Source: Neurospora intermedia
Taxonomy: Eukaryota; Ascomycota; Sordariomycetes; Sordariales; Sordariaceae
Direction of reading: 5' to 3'
Assembly: GCA_037102815.1 (NCBI GenBank)
Contig: BTPP01000003.1
Span: 4,154,001 to 4,218,000 of the forward strand
Length of the DNA: 64,000 bases
Part shown: piece by piece, positions 35,723-46,639 of the stretch
Layout of the letters: each line of letters begins with the position of its first letter
Position numbering within the stretch: position 1 is the first letter of the stretch
Notes under the pieces: model-generated
What the model was told of the DNA's origin: nothing
Databases searched by the model: none
The model's input: only the letters and a program-made list of their open reading frames with translations
Program-made: the position numbers and the translations under genes

Positions 35723-37991
35723 CTACTGCCGCCCACTCCAGTCACTGCTCCATATAAACGTCTTGCATCGGAACTCCGTGCCCGTCTCTTTGTTGCCAGA
35801 CGGCCCGAGGGGTCGAGCACACATGTAGAAGGATCTGCCTGTAACGAGATGCGAATCAAGGAGTGTCAGCGTGAGGTCACCAGACTGTTTCAGGAGGAGG
35901 GGAGAGAGGGTGGGAGAAAGGAGGGCAAGCCAAAGAAATAGGCAAGAAACAACAGCACCACCTACCACAGTTGATCCCCGGCTTCTTGGTCACTAAGCTC
36001 TGGCAATCCTCGCCGTGCTCACACTTCGGAACGACCCTCTTGCCCAACAGCTTGGACCAGGACTCTTTGTTCTGGATGGGGTCGAAGATTGTTTTTCCTT
36101 TGCCTTCGTCCTCCATGGCAGTGCTGTTTTCTCCATATGTTGTCGGGTTGGTCTTGTGTCCGACAGCGTTCTCGTCCCATTCTTCGATATTGTCGGCTTC
36201 GAAGGATTGCTTTGGTTGGCTTCCTTTCGCTGTAGATGGTTCGTCTCGCAATGCTGTTTCGGCTGTCGTTGCGGGAGAGCAATTGTTTCCATTTATTGGG
36301 CCATGTCGTTCGTCTGTGTTGACGGTTGGAGTTGGAGTCTTCGCTTTAAAAAAGCCCATGAGTGTACTTTGCGATGGGCCTGGCCCAGTTTTCGAGGATG
36401 GCTGCTTGGCGAGGGCAGCCTTGGCTTTCTTCGGTGGCCTGGTATACGGCGCAGGCTGCTCAGCTCGTCGTTTTGGAACGGGGGATGTTTGCGACAGTGC
36501 TGGCTCGGTCGCAGTTGACTGAGATAACCACTGCCTAGGCGAGGATTGGGAGCTGGCGGTCCCCTGTAGTACAGTAGTGGCATTCACCGTGAGGGAAGAT
36601 GTGTTGGGAGAATCGGAAATGTCTTGGATGTCGGCTGCTGGGGTGGCTGACTTGGGCGTATTAGACGGCGTTTTCTTCTTGACGAACATGTCCTTGATGC
36701 TCTGCCGTCGATCAAACTCTGGAATGAGCTTGGCGGAGGTAGGCAGACAATCCTTCTGAGACCATTCACGTTGGCGTTGGCCATTCTTGAACATGCCTTC
36801 CGGATTCATTATGTCTGTGATTGGAATGATAACACCATCTCTGCGGACACTGTCGCTCATGGTGGCATAGACGGGGCAGTGGTCTGATCCTAGAAGGCCT
36901 TCTTGGATGTTGGCGTCGACAAACCAGTCCTTGATTCCGGAGCTACACAGAACATAATCAATCCGACTACCAAAGTTTCCCGGCCTCGCGTTCTTCCTCG
37001 TTTCCCAGCACGTGTACATGCCTGGACGCTTTGGATGGAACTCTCTGCAGAGATCCCACAGCACGGGCTTCTCTCGCCCTTCGTCTGGCTCACCAATCAC
37101 TCGGCCACCGAAGACAATTTGGTTCAAGAACCGGCGCGAAGGGGTCGAGATGAACTGGTCGAGTGTCATGGCCTCCTTTTTCAACTGTTCTGGTAGACCG
37201 GCGGTATCCATCTCGTTTCGGATGATGTTGAGGTCGCCGCAGAGGAACACCTCTTTCCCCATGGAGACAAGGTTACGAACTCTGGCATCCATGGCGTCGA
37301 TGAAGGCCTGACGGAACTCAATCCTGGTCTCATCTCGCGTGGCCGGGCTGTATACACCGATCAGAACAAAGGCAGGGAATTCCAAGATGACACACCTTCC
37401 TTCGGAGTCAAGTTGAGCTTCGTCTATGTCGCTGGAGAGTTGGCCGGGAGTGGGATAGCCACCAATCTGCTGATCAGCAGGCAAGTCGCGAAACCTTGTG
37501 GACGAGTTCGGCGGACACAGAACGCCTGTAATGCCTTCTTCGGCCCGTATCGGGCAGCATTTCGAGGAACGAGTGTAGATTGCAACTCCCGAGTAGCCCT
37601 TCTTGTACGTGGGTAAGTTGAAGTACACATCCCAGCCAGGGACGAGGACCATGTCGTCTCTCAAGTCCTTCCGCTGAATCTTGGTTTCCTGTATGACCAC
37701 AATGTCGGCTTCCAAGGTGTCGAACATGGCCTTCACTGTGTTAGAGCATCCGGCTAGATAGGGCCTTTGAGTAAGGAACTTGATCTCACCTGAAACGTGC
37801 GGTTCTCCCGCCATGGCTGGTAACTGAATGGGTTTCTTGAAGTAGGGTCAGAGCTTGTTCATAGGGACGGCTTGTTGTGTTATAACGGACCTGATGCCAT
37901 TGACTACACATTGGTTTGAGTTAGACCAGGCAAAACGCAGCAAAACACGCAAGAGGATCTCACCATTCCACGTTGTGATCCGTAACCCCAT
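35723..37991 (-). CDS. apn2: AP endonuclease / DNA lyase Apn2
   Basis: Exonuclease III-family enzyme that cuts abasic sites and trims 3' blocks in base-excision repair; a canonical MAT flank. Five minus-strand exons: 37991-37964, 37903-37891 (13 bases), 37835-37790, 37730-35966 and 35838-35723; 655 residues. Splicing rebuilds MGLRITTWNVNGIRNPFSYQ, the family N-terminus with the WNVNG active-site motif. An ATG at 37814 lies in the wrong phase and is not the start. Catalytic words follow: QETKIQRKDL, CGDLNI, SRIDYVLCSSG and GSDHCPVYA. A PIP-box, QSTLMGFF (residues 483-490), matches QxxLxxFF for PCNA binding. The C-terminal GRF zinc finger spans exons 4 and 5 (CEHGEDCQ...GINCGRSFYMC...EFRC), so the last 127-base intron must be removed to complete it. 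Confidence 0.95.
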
Positions 37992-38743
37992 TTTCAGATA
38001 TTCCTTTATTGATGCTAAGGTAGGTCTCTAGATCTACCAGGTTTATAGCCACAACAAAGTCACTTTGGTCGCCGGATGCGGCGCTTGTAATTGCAATGGC
38101 CACACGAGAAGCGAAGGGACATGGGCTGACGTCTTCGATGTTCGGCTTCGCATGAGCAAGAGCTTCAGGTCTCGGGATCTGTCTCTTGATTGGGAACAAT
38201 TGATCTTTCCCTCACGTCGCTACATGGATCGATATTCCCAGTCTCTTGGAGTTTGCCACACCTTGAGTAAACGCGGCAAACGACCAACGATGTCACTAGC
38301 TGCCAAGCCATCGCCAAGTAGTTCGCGGCGACCACAAACGAACGATTGGCTCGTGCGGTTGAATTACGCAGGTGAATAGGGCGGTCCACACACGAAGTCA
38401 CCTGACAGGCAGCTGCTTTCGTCATTACGACTGCTCGCGCAACGGCTCAAACTTTCAACGGGAACGTGCACTTGACACTGTGGCTTGGATTTGATTACCC
38501 TTGCACTCCAGCCACACCCCATGGGCAGCCGCAACCCACGCACCCACCCGAGGTCGAACTGAGCAATGAGCTGATCGGTCTCTGACCTCACCTCGTTCGC
38601 ACCCGGAGTCACGAGAAGCCGCCAAGCGCAGGAGGAAAAGAGTGGAGCCAACTTGCTACAACCTTTGCTGCTGATTCCGCATCCACCTCGTTACCACTCC
38701 TCCTCCGAACCACCTGTAGTCGACCACCACGAATACGGAAACC
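37992..38743. promoter_or_regulatory. Divergent promoter region of apn2 and cox13
   Basis: Spacer of 752 bases between two start codons on opposite strands. It must carry both promoters. The last 100 bases before cox13 are CT/CCA-rich, like a Neurospora leader. No specific site can be assigned. Confidence 0.6.
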
Positions 38744-39675
38744 ATGTTCGCCCAACGCCAGATGTTCTTCGCGCGCCTCGCCGCCAACCTCCGCGCCCCG
38801 GCGGTCCGCCAGACCGTCCAGCGCCGCTTCGCCAGCACCCCTGCCAACGAGTCCGGCAAGAACGCCTTCGTCCGCGAGCGCGAGGCCGTCAAGCAGCACG
38901 CCGCTGAGACCACCGGTGCGCCCTAATCCACCACCCGCCCTTGTCAATTGCCGACCCCGATTATCGATGGACGGGAAATGCTAACCGGGAGTCACCATAC
39001 AGAGCTCTGGCGCAAGATCTCTCTCTAGTATGCGCATCTCCTCCCACTCCCCCAAATCCCCGCTGCGTGGTTTTTCCCGGATGGACCCCCCGGACTCTGA
39101 AGGAACTGGAGCTTCAGCTAGCTCGAAGAAAGCTCCATCGAGCTCCGATCGAAGCCCGCCTTCAACGACGAGCGCATGACATCAACGTCATAGCCGACGT
39201 GCACCGCCGAGAAGACGAAGGGGATCAACAGTCAACATCTACGGAATGCTTGATTGAATGAGGGACAGAAAAGGGGAATGGAACACAATAAGCTAACGAA
39301 ACTCACCCTTTCTCCCAGCGGCATCCCCCCTGCCCTTGCCCTCGCCGGCTACAACGCCTACACCCTTTACAACGAGCATTGGGAGCACTGGTCCCACCTC
39401 CCTCCCCTTGAGGAGCGCACCGAGTACCCCTACCAGAACATCCGCACCCGCAACTACCCCTGGGGCGATGGTGACAAGACTCTCTTGTACGTTTTAACCC
39501 ATCCGAAGCTCGCACAACCGGGCTTCTCTGCATGACCTTTCTGAACGAAGGAGCTTTGAGCGAGCCTAGCCCCATCGAAGGAGCCTCATTCTATGGCAAC
39601 AACTACTGACCGACACCAACTCTGTTTAGCTGGAACGAGTCTGTCAACTACCACAACCGCGACAAGGTCACGTAA
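38744..39675 (+). CDS. cox13: Cytochrome c oxidase subunit VIa (Cox13)
   Basis: Small inner-membrane subunit of respiratory complex IV. Exons 38744-38915, 39003-39027 (25 bases), 39319-39486 and 39630-39675 give 136 residues. Residues 1 to about 35 form an Arg-rich mitochondrial presequence (MFAQRQMFFARLAANLRAP). The body reads ETTELWRKISLYGIPPALALAGYN (split over exons 1-3), with one membrane segment around GIPPALALAGYNAYTLY. It ends with the conserved subunit VIa words YPYQNIRTRNYPWGDGDKTL and FWNESVNYH. Intron 2 is 291 bases, long for this window. Branch-like CTAAC/CTGAC sites lie before all three acceptors. Cox13 next to apn2 is the usual MAT arrangement. Confidence 0.95.
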
Positions 39676-40229
39676 GCGGCTTGTTGATGCGAGCTTCACA
39701 AGCACCATCTGTGCTCTTGCTTGCTAGACTGGCATCCTCCCTGGATCATTGGAAAGCAACGAGAATTGGGGCAGCTAGCGTGCAGTGAGAGCAGGTGGCA
39801 TGGGACTGTGAATGAAGTGTGGAGAGGAAGAACATGATGAGTGCTAGAGGCACCACCACGTCCACTGATCCTCAATCATCATATCAATTTAACTGCATTC
39901 TGATATCAGGCTCTGTAATGGGGCGCATTGACATCCATATGACCATATTTTTGACGGAAGCCCATGTGCAGGACGAAAACAGTGTTCTACTTCTATTGCT
40001 GGGGATCTCCATGAGACAAAGTGCAGTCAGCCTTGATAGCTTCCATCCATCTCTACTAGGGGTATAATGACACAAAACAAGGGGCACACATCCGGGCCAT
40101 ATTTGATGAAATCAAACATCAACCTCTATGGCCAGCGACAATATTTTCCATTCCTCATCAAGTCATTACAACCGAACTGCTCCAAAAAAGCGTCCGACCG
40201 GAGCTTCACTGAGTCCCACCCAAACCATG
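39676..40229. other. Convergent spacer between cox13 and apc5
   Basis: It holds the 3' ends of two genes that face each other. I see only chance frames (39819-40067 and neighbours). Confidence 0.6.
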
Positions 40230-42810
40230 TTATGGCGTACCTGTATCTGTCGACCATACACTAGAATGCTCGCCCGACGAGCTCTGCCTCTTCAAAGCCA
40301 TATACTGCGCCGCATACTCCTCCGCTCGAGCATGATCCCCCAGCACTTTCATTAGCGTCGCCCTCTTCGCCAACGTCTCGCACTGCTTCTCCAGATCTTC
40401 CGCCGCAGAGAAGTGGTTGAACGCGCACTCCAGCGCCTCGTGTGCCTTCGTAAACAGGTCGATTTTTTTGTTGTTCATCAAGCTCGCCGCCGCGGCGGCC
40501 GCCGCCGCTCCTGTTGTTTCTCCCGTCGTTGTCGTCATCGCCTGCCTGGCCTTTGCCGCTTTTCCAGCCTGTCCCATCCTGGCATCCGCCAGAATACTAT
40601 ACAGTATGCCTGTGTTGAAAGCATTCTCCGACTCCATCGAGCGCGGCAGCACTGCTTCTACAAGCTGCACAGCGGCAGTGAACTCGCCCATCGCATTCAG
40701 TATGTTGGCCAGAGCGCCAACCGCCTGCCACAGGAGGGTGAGCAGCCGCGCACGCCACGCAAGGCTCGCCGCGCGCATGGTGATTGAGAACCCCCTTTCC
40801 GGTCTGCCCATGCAGTCAAAGAGGTGCGCCTTGACCAGCAGTAGCCGAATACGCAGAGATAAGTCCCGGTGGTCATCACGAAACTTGGCGATCAGCCGCT
40901 CGATTTTCTCGTACGCGGCGTCAAAGTCCTTGCGCCGGATCAGTGCCTCGATGTGCAGCGAGTCGATAATGAACACCACATCCGGATCGAGCTCCTCGGA
41001 GCCGATCTGAAGCAGCTGCGCGAGCAGCGTCTCGGCCGTGTCGAGGTCGTTGTGGTGCAGGTCGCGCCGCAGCTTGACAAGCCCGCGGTAGAGGTGCCAG
41101 TACTGGTTAGGCTTGGCGGCGCGGAGCAAGTTCTTGTCGATGCCGTCCTCGAGCTTGGCGAAGGCTTCGTTGTACTTGCCCTTGCCGGCGAGGGTGCCGG
41201 CTAGCCGGCAGACCATCTTGAGCTCGTCGTCAAAGCATGCGCTTGGGGCGTGGACGCGCAAAAAGACCTCACTGGTCATGGTGGAGAGGTAGGAGATGCC
41301 GAGTCGGTCCCAGAGCGAGGTGGTGACGGATAGTTGCGAGCCGATTAGGCTCTTCATGTTTCTTTCGACGATGATATGCGAACTGCGCACGAGGTGTTCC
41401 ATGGCGCCGGCAATGCTTTCGCCGTTGGCCATGTTGAGCTTGGCTTCGCTAAGGAGGGCCGAACTCCGGAGCACGAGCATGCCGGTTTCTTTGGCTTTTG
41501 CTCGGAGGAAGGCGAGAGCTTCCTTACCGCTCCCGATCATGCTGTTGGCCTCGAGATCTTGGACGAGATCTGGGTGTGCCCGGCCAAAATGATAGAACCA
41601 GTTGAGACAGAAGTTAAGACAAGTGTTGTCCTTGTTCTCTCGAGCGGTGGAGATGGTTTCGAGCATGGTTGCCATTGCCTCCTTATGGCAGCCAAAGTCC
41701 GACTGTACGATTGCCAGGTTCATGAGGGCGTAGTGGTAGAAAAGACGGTCGCGGTTTTGCATGGTGTAGTCGAAGTATCTGTGCAGGTAGTCAAACGCTG
41801 ATGGATAATCACCGGATCTCCAAGCATCTGAGAAGCTGTAGACGTCAACATCCGTTCGCAAGATGCCGGTTTGTGGGGGGAGGGGCGGATAGTGGAGGCT
41901 TACTTGAGATAATGGGACAGACTGGGAACGACGTGGCTGTCTCTCAACATGGCGTGGAACTTGGCCTTGATTTCTGCGGGTACTCTTGCGCCATACTCTG
42001 CTGGTTTTTAGAAGGGTCATCTCCACGCTGGTGACGAAGTGATAACATACTCTGTATCTGATCGATCTGGAACTCAAGGAGGCTTTCGATGTCGTCTGTG
42101 CTGACCGGTAGCGCGCCGTCTTCTTCATCCATGAGCATGCCACCGTATGCCGTCACAGCAATTCCATCCGTGAAAGATCCCCATTCATGCTGGCTCTCCA
42201 TCAATACCGAGTCGAAACTGAGTCTCCCGCACTGAGGATTCCGTCTCCGCCAGTAAGAAACCGTAGGCTGGCGGTACTTGACGAACGCCTTCCATAGCTC
42301 CGCCGAGTGATGAAACTGTAGCCTCGTGAACTCCAACACCGCCTTCCTTACGAAAGCTCCCAAGGGCGAGTTCCGCGCCAAAAGTATCCCGGACGGCAGT
42401 TCCTCTCCAAGCTCTGTCATCCGCCGCAGCTCCTCTCTAGTTCGCGCCAACACTTGTGGCTGACGGGAGAAGAATGTTTGCAATGCATCGAGAGAATCGA
42501 TGCCCCACAACTTCTCTAAGAACCTGTCCCACAGACGACGGCCGGGCAGCCGATCGGCCGCCGGGAAGGGAAGCAAGAGGTCCTCGAAATCTTTGATGGA
42601 AATAACCAATCCGATGCTACGCTCAGCTCTCTGCCACCGGTTTGCTGCGCTTGGCGTAGTTATCATCGTGCTTTGCAAATCGCTGTCGAGGATGTGGGAG
42701 GTGAGGAAGGTCAGGACCGGAATGATCGCGTCGTTAGGTACCGTTTCTTCGACATAAAGCTCAATCAAAGCTAGTAGGCCAATCTTGGCCGGCGTGAGAT
42801 AGCGTGCCAT
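40230..42810 (-). CDS. apc5: Anaphase-promoting complex subunit 5 (Apc5)
   Basis: TPR-rich scaffold subunit of APC/C, the ubiquitin ligase that drives mitotic exit. Exons 42810-42051, 41997-41904 and 41835-40230 give 819 residues. The start MARYLTPAKIGLLALIELY matches the family opening; an upstream in-frame ATG at 42894 would add 28 residues of non-conserved sequence. The conserved core HYLNFSDAWRSGDYPSAFDYLHRYFDYTMQNRDRLFY is split by intron 2, which confirms the splice. Helical TPR-like repeats fill the C-terminal two thirds. A poly-Ala tract (eight Ala) lies at about 40486-40515 in a CGG-rich stretch. Intron 1 ends in tandem CAGCAG, so 819- or 820-residue forms are possible. Apc5 next to cox13 is standard MAT synteny. 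Confidence 0.93.
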
Positions 42811-43983
42811 GATCGAAATGTGAGAGACAATGGATGAGAAGGACGACGGGCGCCGTGCCTCACCATGGGTAGATAATCGAGGAGGAATAGACAAAACCGA
42901 GAAAGTGGTGTTAGTCTCGGAAAGAAAGGTGGTATTGAAAAACTAACTATCGAGTGTTTTGTTGTATCGCAAGTGAAGGTTAGAGTTAGATTGTGAGGGC
43001 CGGCAAGGCAGATAGATGAATGAAGGACGTGCGATTCGAGGGTGACGGAGAAGGAGCGACGTGGTTTGGTTTTCGATGTAGATCGCGCAAACGAATCATA
43101 AACAGATCAAATGAGCAGAATTTCGCACATGCTATTCCATCCCACCCTCACATTCCATTAACAAAGGAAAGACCAGTTTGTTTTGTGTTTGCTGTTCAGT
43201 CGGAAATCGCGAGGGATGTATGTACATAAACATTCTGCTTCGGCCAGGCGGGGATGGTTAAGGTGTGAGAAAGTACTTACCCTAACCCTCCTACCCCCCT
43301 TTCCTCTCACCACCACGCATGTGAAAACGAATGCAAAAGTCTACAGGAAATTCATACCCGTCTAGCGTCAGTTCCTTTTTTTACAGGCAGCTTTGACTTT
43401 TGGATGATGTTCGTAGGTTCTTGTCTCGCACTTCCATGCCCCTGTTCACTTCTGTTCCGTGGTGCCCTTCTGCAGGGTTAGCAGTTAGCAGGCCAAGCCA
43501 TACTAAAATGTGTTGGGCACGGAGATTCTTGGGTCTGGCTCTTTACAGGGCACATTGCTGTATCATTCATGGTACGGTTAACATTCAGTGCTTGAGATGG
43601 TCAACGGCTGCTCAATACCTCCAGAGACTTGGACAGGACGCCGCAAGATGCATTCACAATACCATTGCTTTCCAACTTTATCTGCGTACACAAACCGTAA
43701 CGCGGATCAGACTGACAATGAACAGTGAACAAATCCATAATACCAATCTGCCTGGTCGCACCAATTAACGAACGTGGAGGACATTGCGTCCCGAGTTCGC
43801 GAACTACTTCCAACGCTTGTCTGTACCTGATGTCCGCAAATGGTCCCTGTCTGCGTTAAATGCGGTGTAACAAAAGAATGAATATTCCTGCAGCTTGAAC
43901 CGCTGCGATTCGAGTCCCAACCAAATCCGTATGCTATGACCATCTCCCGAGGTATCTCCTTCTATCAATGCGCATGCTGAAGC
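42811..43983. other. Spacer: apc5 promoter and downstream region of the RING gene
   Basis: Both neighbours are on the minus strand, so this 1.2 kb holds the apc5 promoter (right of 42810) and the RING gene 3' UTR. A telomere-like TTACCCTAACCC box occurs at 43277-43288. No coding frame is convincing. Confidence 0.55.
43277..43288. promoter_or_regulatory. Telomere-like box upstream of apc5
   Basis: TTACCCTAACCC contains nearly two copies of CCCTAA, the complement of the Neurospora telomere repeat TTAGGG. It lies about 470 bases upstream of the apc5 ATG. Such boxes bind Myb-type factors in some promoters; here that is inference. Confidence 0.35.
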
Positions 43984-46639
43984 TCACTCGTGGTCTGTCC
44001 TTCGGCTTAGAAATGTCGGCCTAGTCCCGAGGCTGTTCGACAAGGCGCTGAACCACCCATCGCCAATATCAAAACCGCCTCGCCCTCTCTCAGGAGCTGA
44101 AGCCGCAGCCCTTCCTTGCTCAACATCAGTGTTCATCGCTGGGGACTCGGATCTGAACATGTTGTCTCCAGACCCAGAAGCCTGACCGCCATCCTCCTCC
44201 TCACTATCATCATCGCGGTATGGCTCGTAGCGCGGGGTAGACGAAGACCCTCGTGCCAAAGACCTGACAACATCGCCTTTACAGATAGGGCATGTGCGGC
44301 GCCTAGTGGTGAGCCAAGGCGTTCTGTTGTATTGTCAGCATGCTGACAATTCAAATGTTAAGGGCATTGGGGGATGTCACTTACATGCATTCCGCATGGA
44401 ACTCATGACCGCAGGGCAAACTCATTACCCGGCTAACTCCATCCACGTATTCCTCCAAGCAAATGGCACACTCCCTCTGCCGTCCCATGTACTTCTTCCA
44501 CTGGCTAGAGCGAGTGGTTCCCTTCTCGTGAGCCGGCACCCTCGCCGCTTGCAGGGCACTATCTACCCTCAACAAGTCCGCGGGTTCAGGGACTCCTGTC
44601 GTTGTACGAGACCTTGGTCGAGATCTAGATGGCCCTTGGAGTAACGGAGTCGTAGGGGTTGAGGTACCGCTGGGAGACGGCACCCTCGACGATTGACTGG
44701 GCGAACGAGGAACAGTATGGTAAGTCCGTACCGGAAGACGTTCCACCACGGATTTCGGGGCTCTCCATCTCCGTCTACGGATTTTGGCGCGTAGTATAAG
44801 GAGAGCGTATACAACTGTCAAAGTAATAAGAGGGCTTATTACCAGAACAAGAAGGGTGTCGAAAAACGGACTGGCACCGCTTGTGGGTGTTATAGTAATC
44901 CATAGCCCTTCTCGATTTCCCGCCCGGTTGATTGCAGCTGCTGGTGAAGATGATTTCTCGGTGTAGAAAGACGGTATCTCATACGGAGGGAAATCTTCGC
45001 CGTCGTCCTCGCCAAATATCTTGGACATCAACCCACCTGAGGAACCTGAAGATGAGTCGAAGCTCCGTTGTCCAGACCGTGAGCCCGCTAAGACCTCCCG
45101 GTCGTATTGGCCGCTGCCAGGAGTAATGCTGCCTCCTTGCGGTCCGTTCGTATCACTTTGGCTAGTCTTGCCGGGTTGCTTTGAGGAGGCACCGGAGGTA
45201 CCAGCTCCTTGCTCATCACCGGCGGAATCATCACCACCCTGGCGAACAGATGATGCGCTGTTCTTGGGCGAAGAGGAAGCCAAATCAGGGTCGCGCCAGT
45301 CTTGGACTCCAATCTGGAAACCATCTTCAGAATTTCTGCCAGAGTCCGAAGCCAAGGCAGAGTTATCGCCAATGCTCTTGGAAGTCTTGTCAAGACCGGT
45401 TTTGATCACTTTATCTTTTTCATCACTCCAGTCGTCCACTATGATCCAATCCAAAGAGCCGCTGCTTGGAGGCCGGCTTTTATCAGTTGCGCTGTCACTG
45501 CCAGGGCCCCAATGAAAGAGCTGCGAAATCCAGCTTCTGTGCGAAGGGCTGGATTGAGTACCACTGTCTGACACGCTTCCCTGAGGACCTGTTACCTTGG
45601 TCAACTGTCGTTTGGAGTTGGTTTCAGGTGTAGATCTGGCGTGCTTTGCGGACCATTTCGGCGATTTCCTTTTGCTGGTCTTCCCAGAATGCTGGGCGCT
45701 TGAAATCGGATAGCCGCTCTCATCGAGAATATCTTGAAGGAAACTTCCTGGTTGCATCAAAGAGGATAAGAGGTGGGCAGTAGTTCTCGAGGTAAAAACA
45801 GATGGGATAGTAACGTTATCAACATTACCGCGTGCGGACATTTGAATTAGTGGCCCGCCCTTCTGGTTATCACCAACGATGAGTGCAATCGCTCCACGCC
45901 GCTGAGCCCATTTGACCTTTTCGAGGAATCCGCAACCACCTCGGCTCAATAGCACAATCTTGCCAGTTATCTCGGCTGTCTCTTGGATCGACTGGATGTC
46001 TGCATGGCCTGAGCTCGAGGTTGCGGGAGTGTCGACGAAAGCATTTTTATCTGTTCGAAATCCTTGGTGTAGATAATCATCCGTCCCATCATCGGCCACC
46101 ATTTCCACTTCCTGCTTGCTTGAGTGTGTTCTCGAGATGGTCTCGTGATCAACTGCAGAACCGTCTACAATGTTGCTCCCCTTGAACTTTTTGTGAGCGA
46201 ACGTGGTACTGCCGGTTGTGTCTCTTGTCGGTGATTGTTTCGGCATCTTGATAGACAACCGGCCCGGCGCACCCTCCCACCCCACCAAATCACTACAGCC
46301 AAGCTCGCCTTCACCCTGCCCATCTTGGAGATTGTCATCTGTGAACCCACTCCCCGCCCAAAGTTGCCCACTAAGCCCGTCTTTCGGGAGTGGTGGCCCG
46401 AATATCGCAGGCCGCGCCGGGAAAAAGGTGCTGTTGTCGTCAAAGAGACTGATGGCTGCATTGGGAGGAAACAGCGTAAACGGGGCTCTAAACGAGAAGA
46501 AGGATCGCAACCCGGACGTTTCAGGTGTGAGATGCGAAACTGCTGGGCTCGCGCGGCGGGATGACGCTATAGCACGACAGAAGAGGAACACCGAGGCAGA
46601 GAAGAAGAGGACCAGTATGGCAACTCGTGGAGTACGCAT
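43984..46639 (-). CDS. PA-TM-RING ubiquitin ligase of the endomembrane system
   Basis: Predicted membrane-bound E3 ligase of the PA-TM-RING class, which sorts or ubiquitinates membrane proteins at endosomes or vacuole. Exons 46639-44385 and 44323-43984 give 864 residues. A hydrophobic signal peptide starts the protein (RVAILVLFFSASVFLFCRAIA). A protease-associated domain lies at about 222-290 (ITGKIVLLSRGGCGFLEKVKWAQRRGA in part). A long Ser/Gly/Asp-rich linker follows, then one membrane helix at about 593-618 and an Arg-rich stop-transfer. A RING-H2 begins at Cys724 (CAICLEEY...CGHEFHAEC...CPICK). The 61-base intron splits the RING; without splicing the frame stops just after FHAEC. The tail is acidic and Ser-rich. 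Its closest yeast-type counterparts are Tul1/Asi-like only in outline; substrates are unknown. Confidence 0.9.

Noticed and set aside
37731-37814. ATG at 37814 as the start of apn2
   Set aside because: It lies in exon 3 in another phase and reads through intron 3. The spliced model gives the conserved MGLRITTWNVNGIRNPF start.
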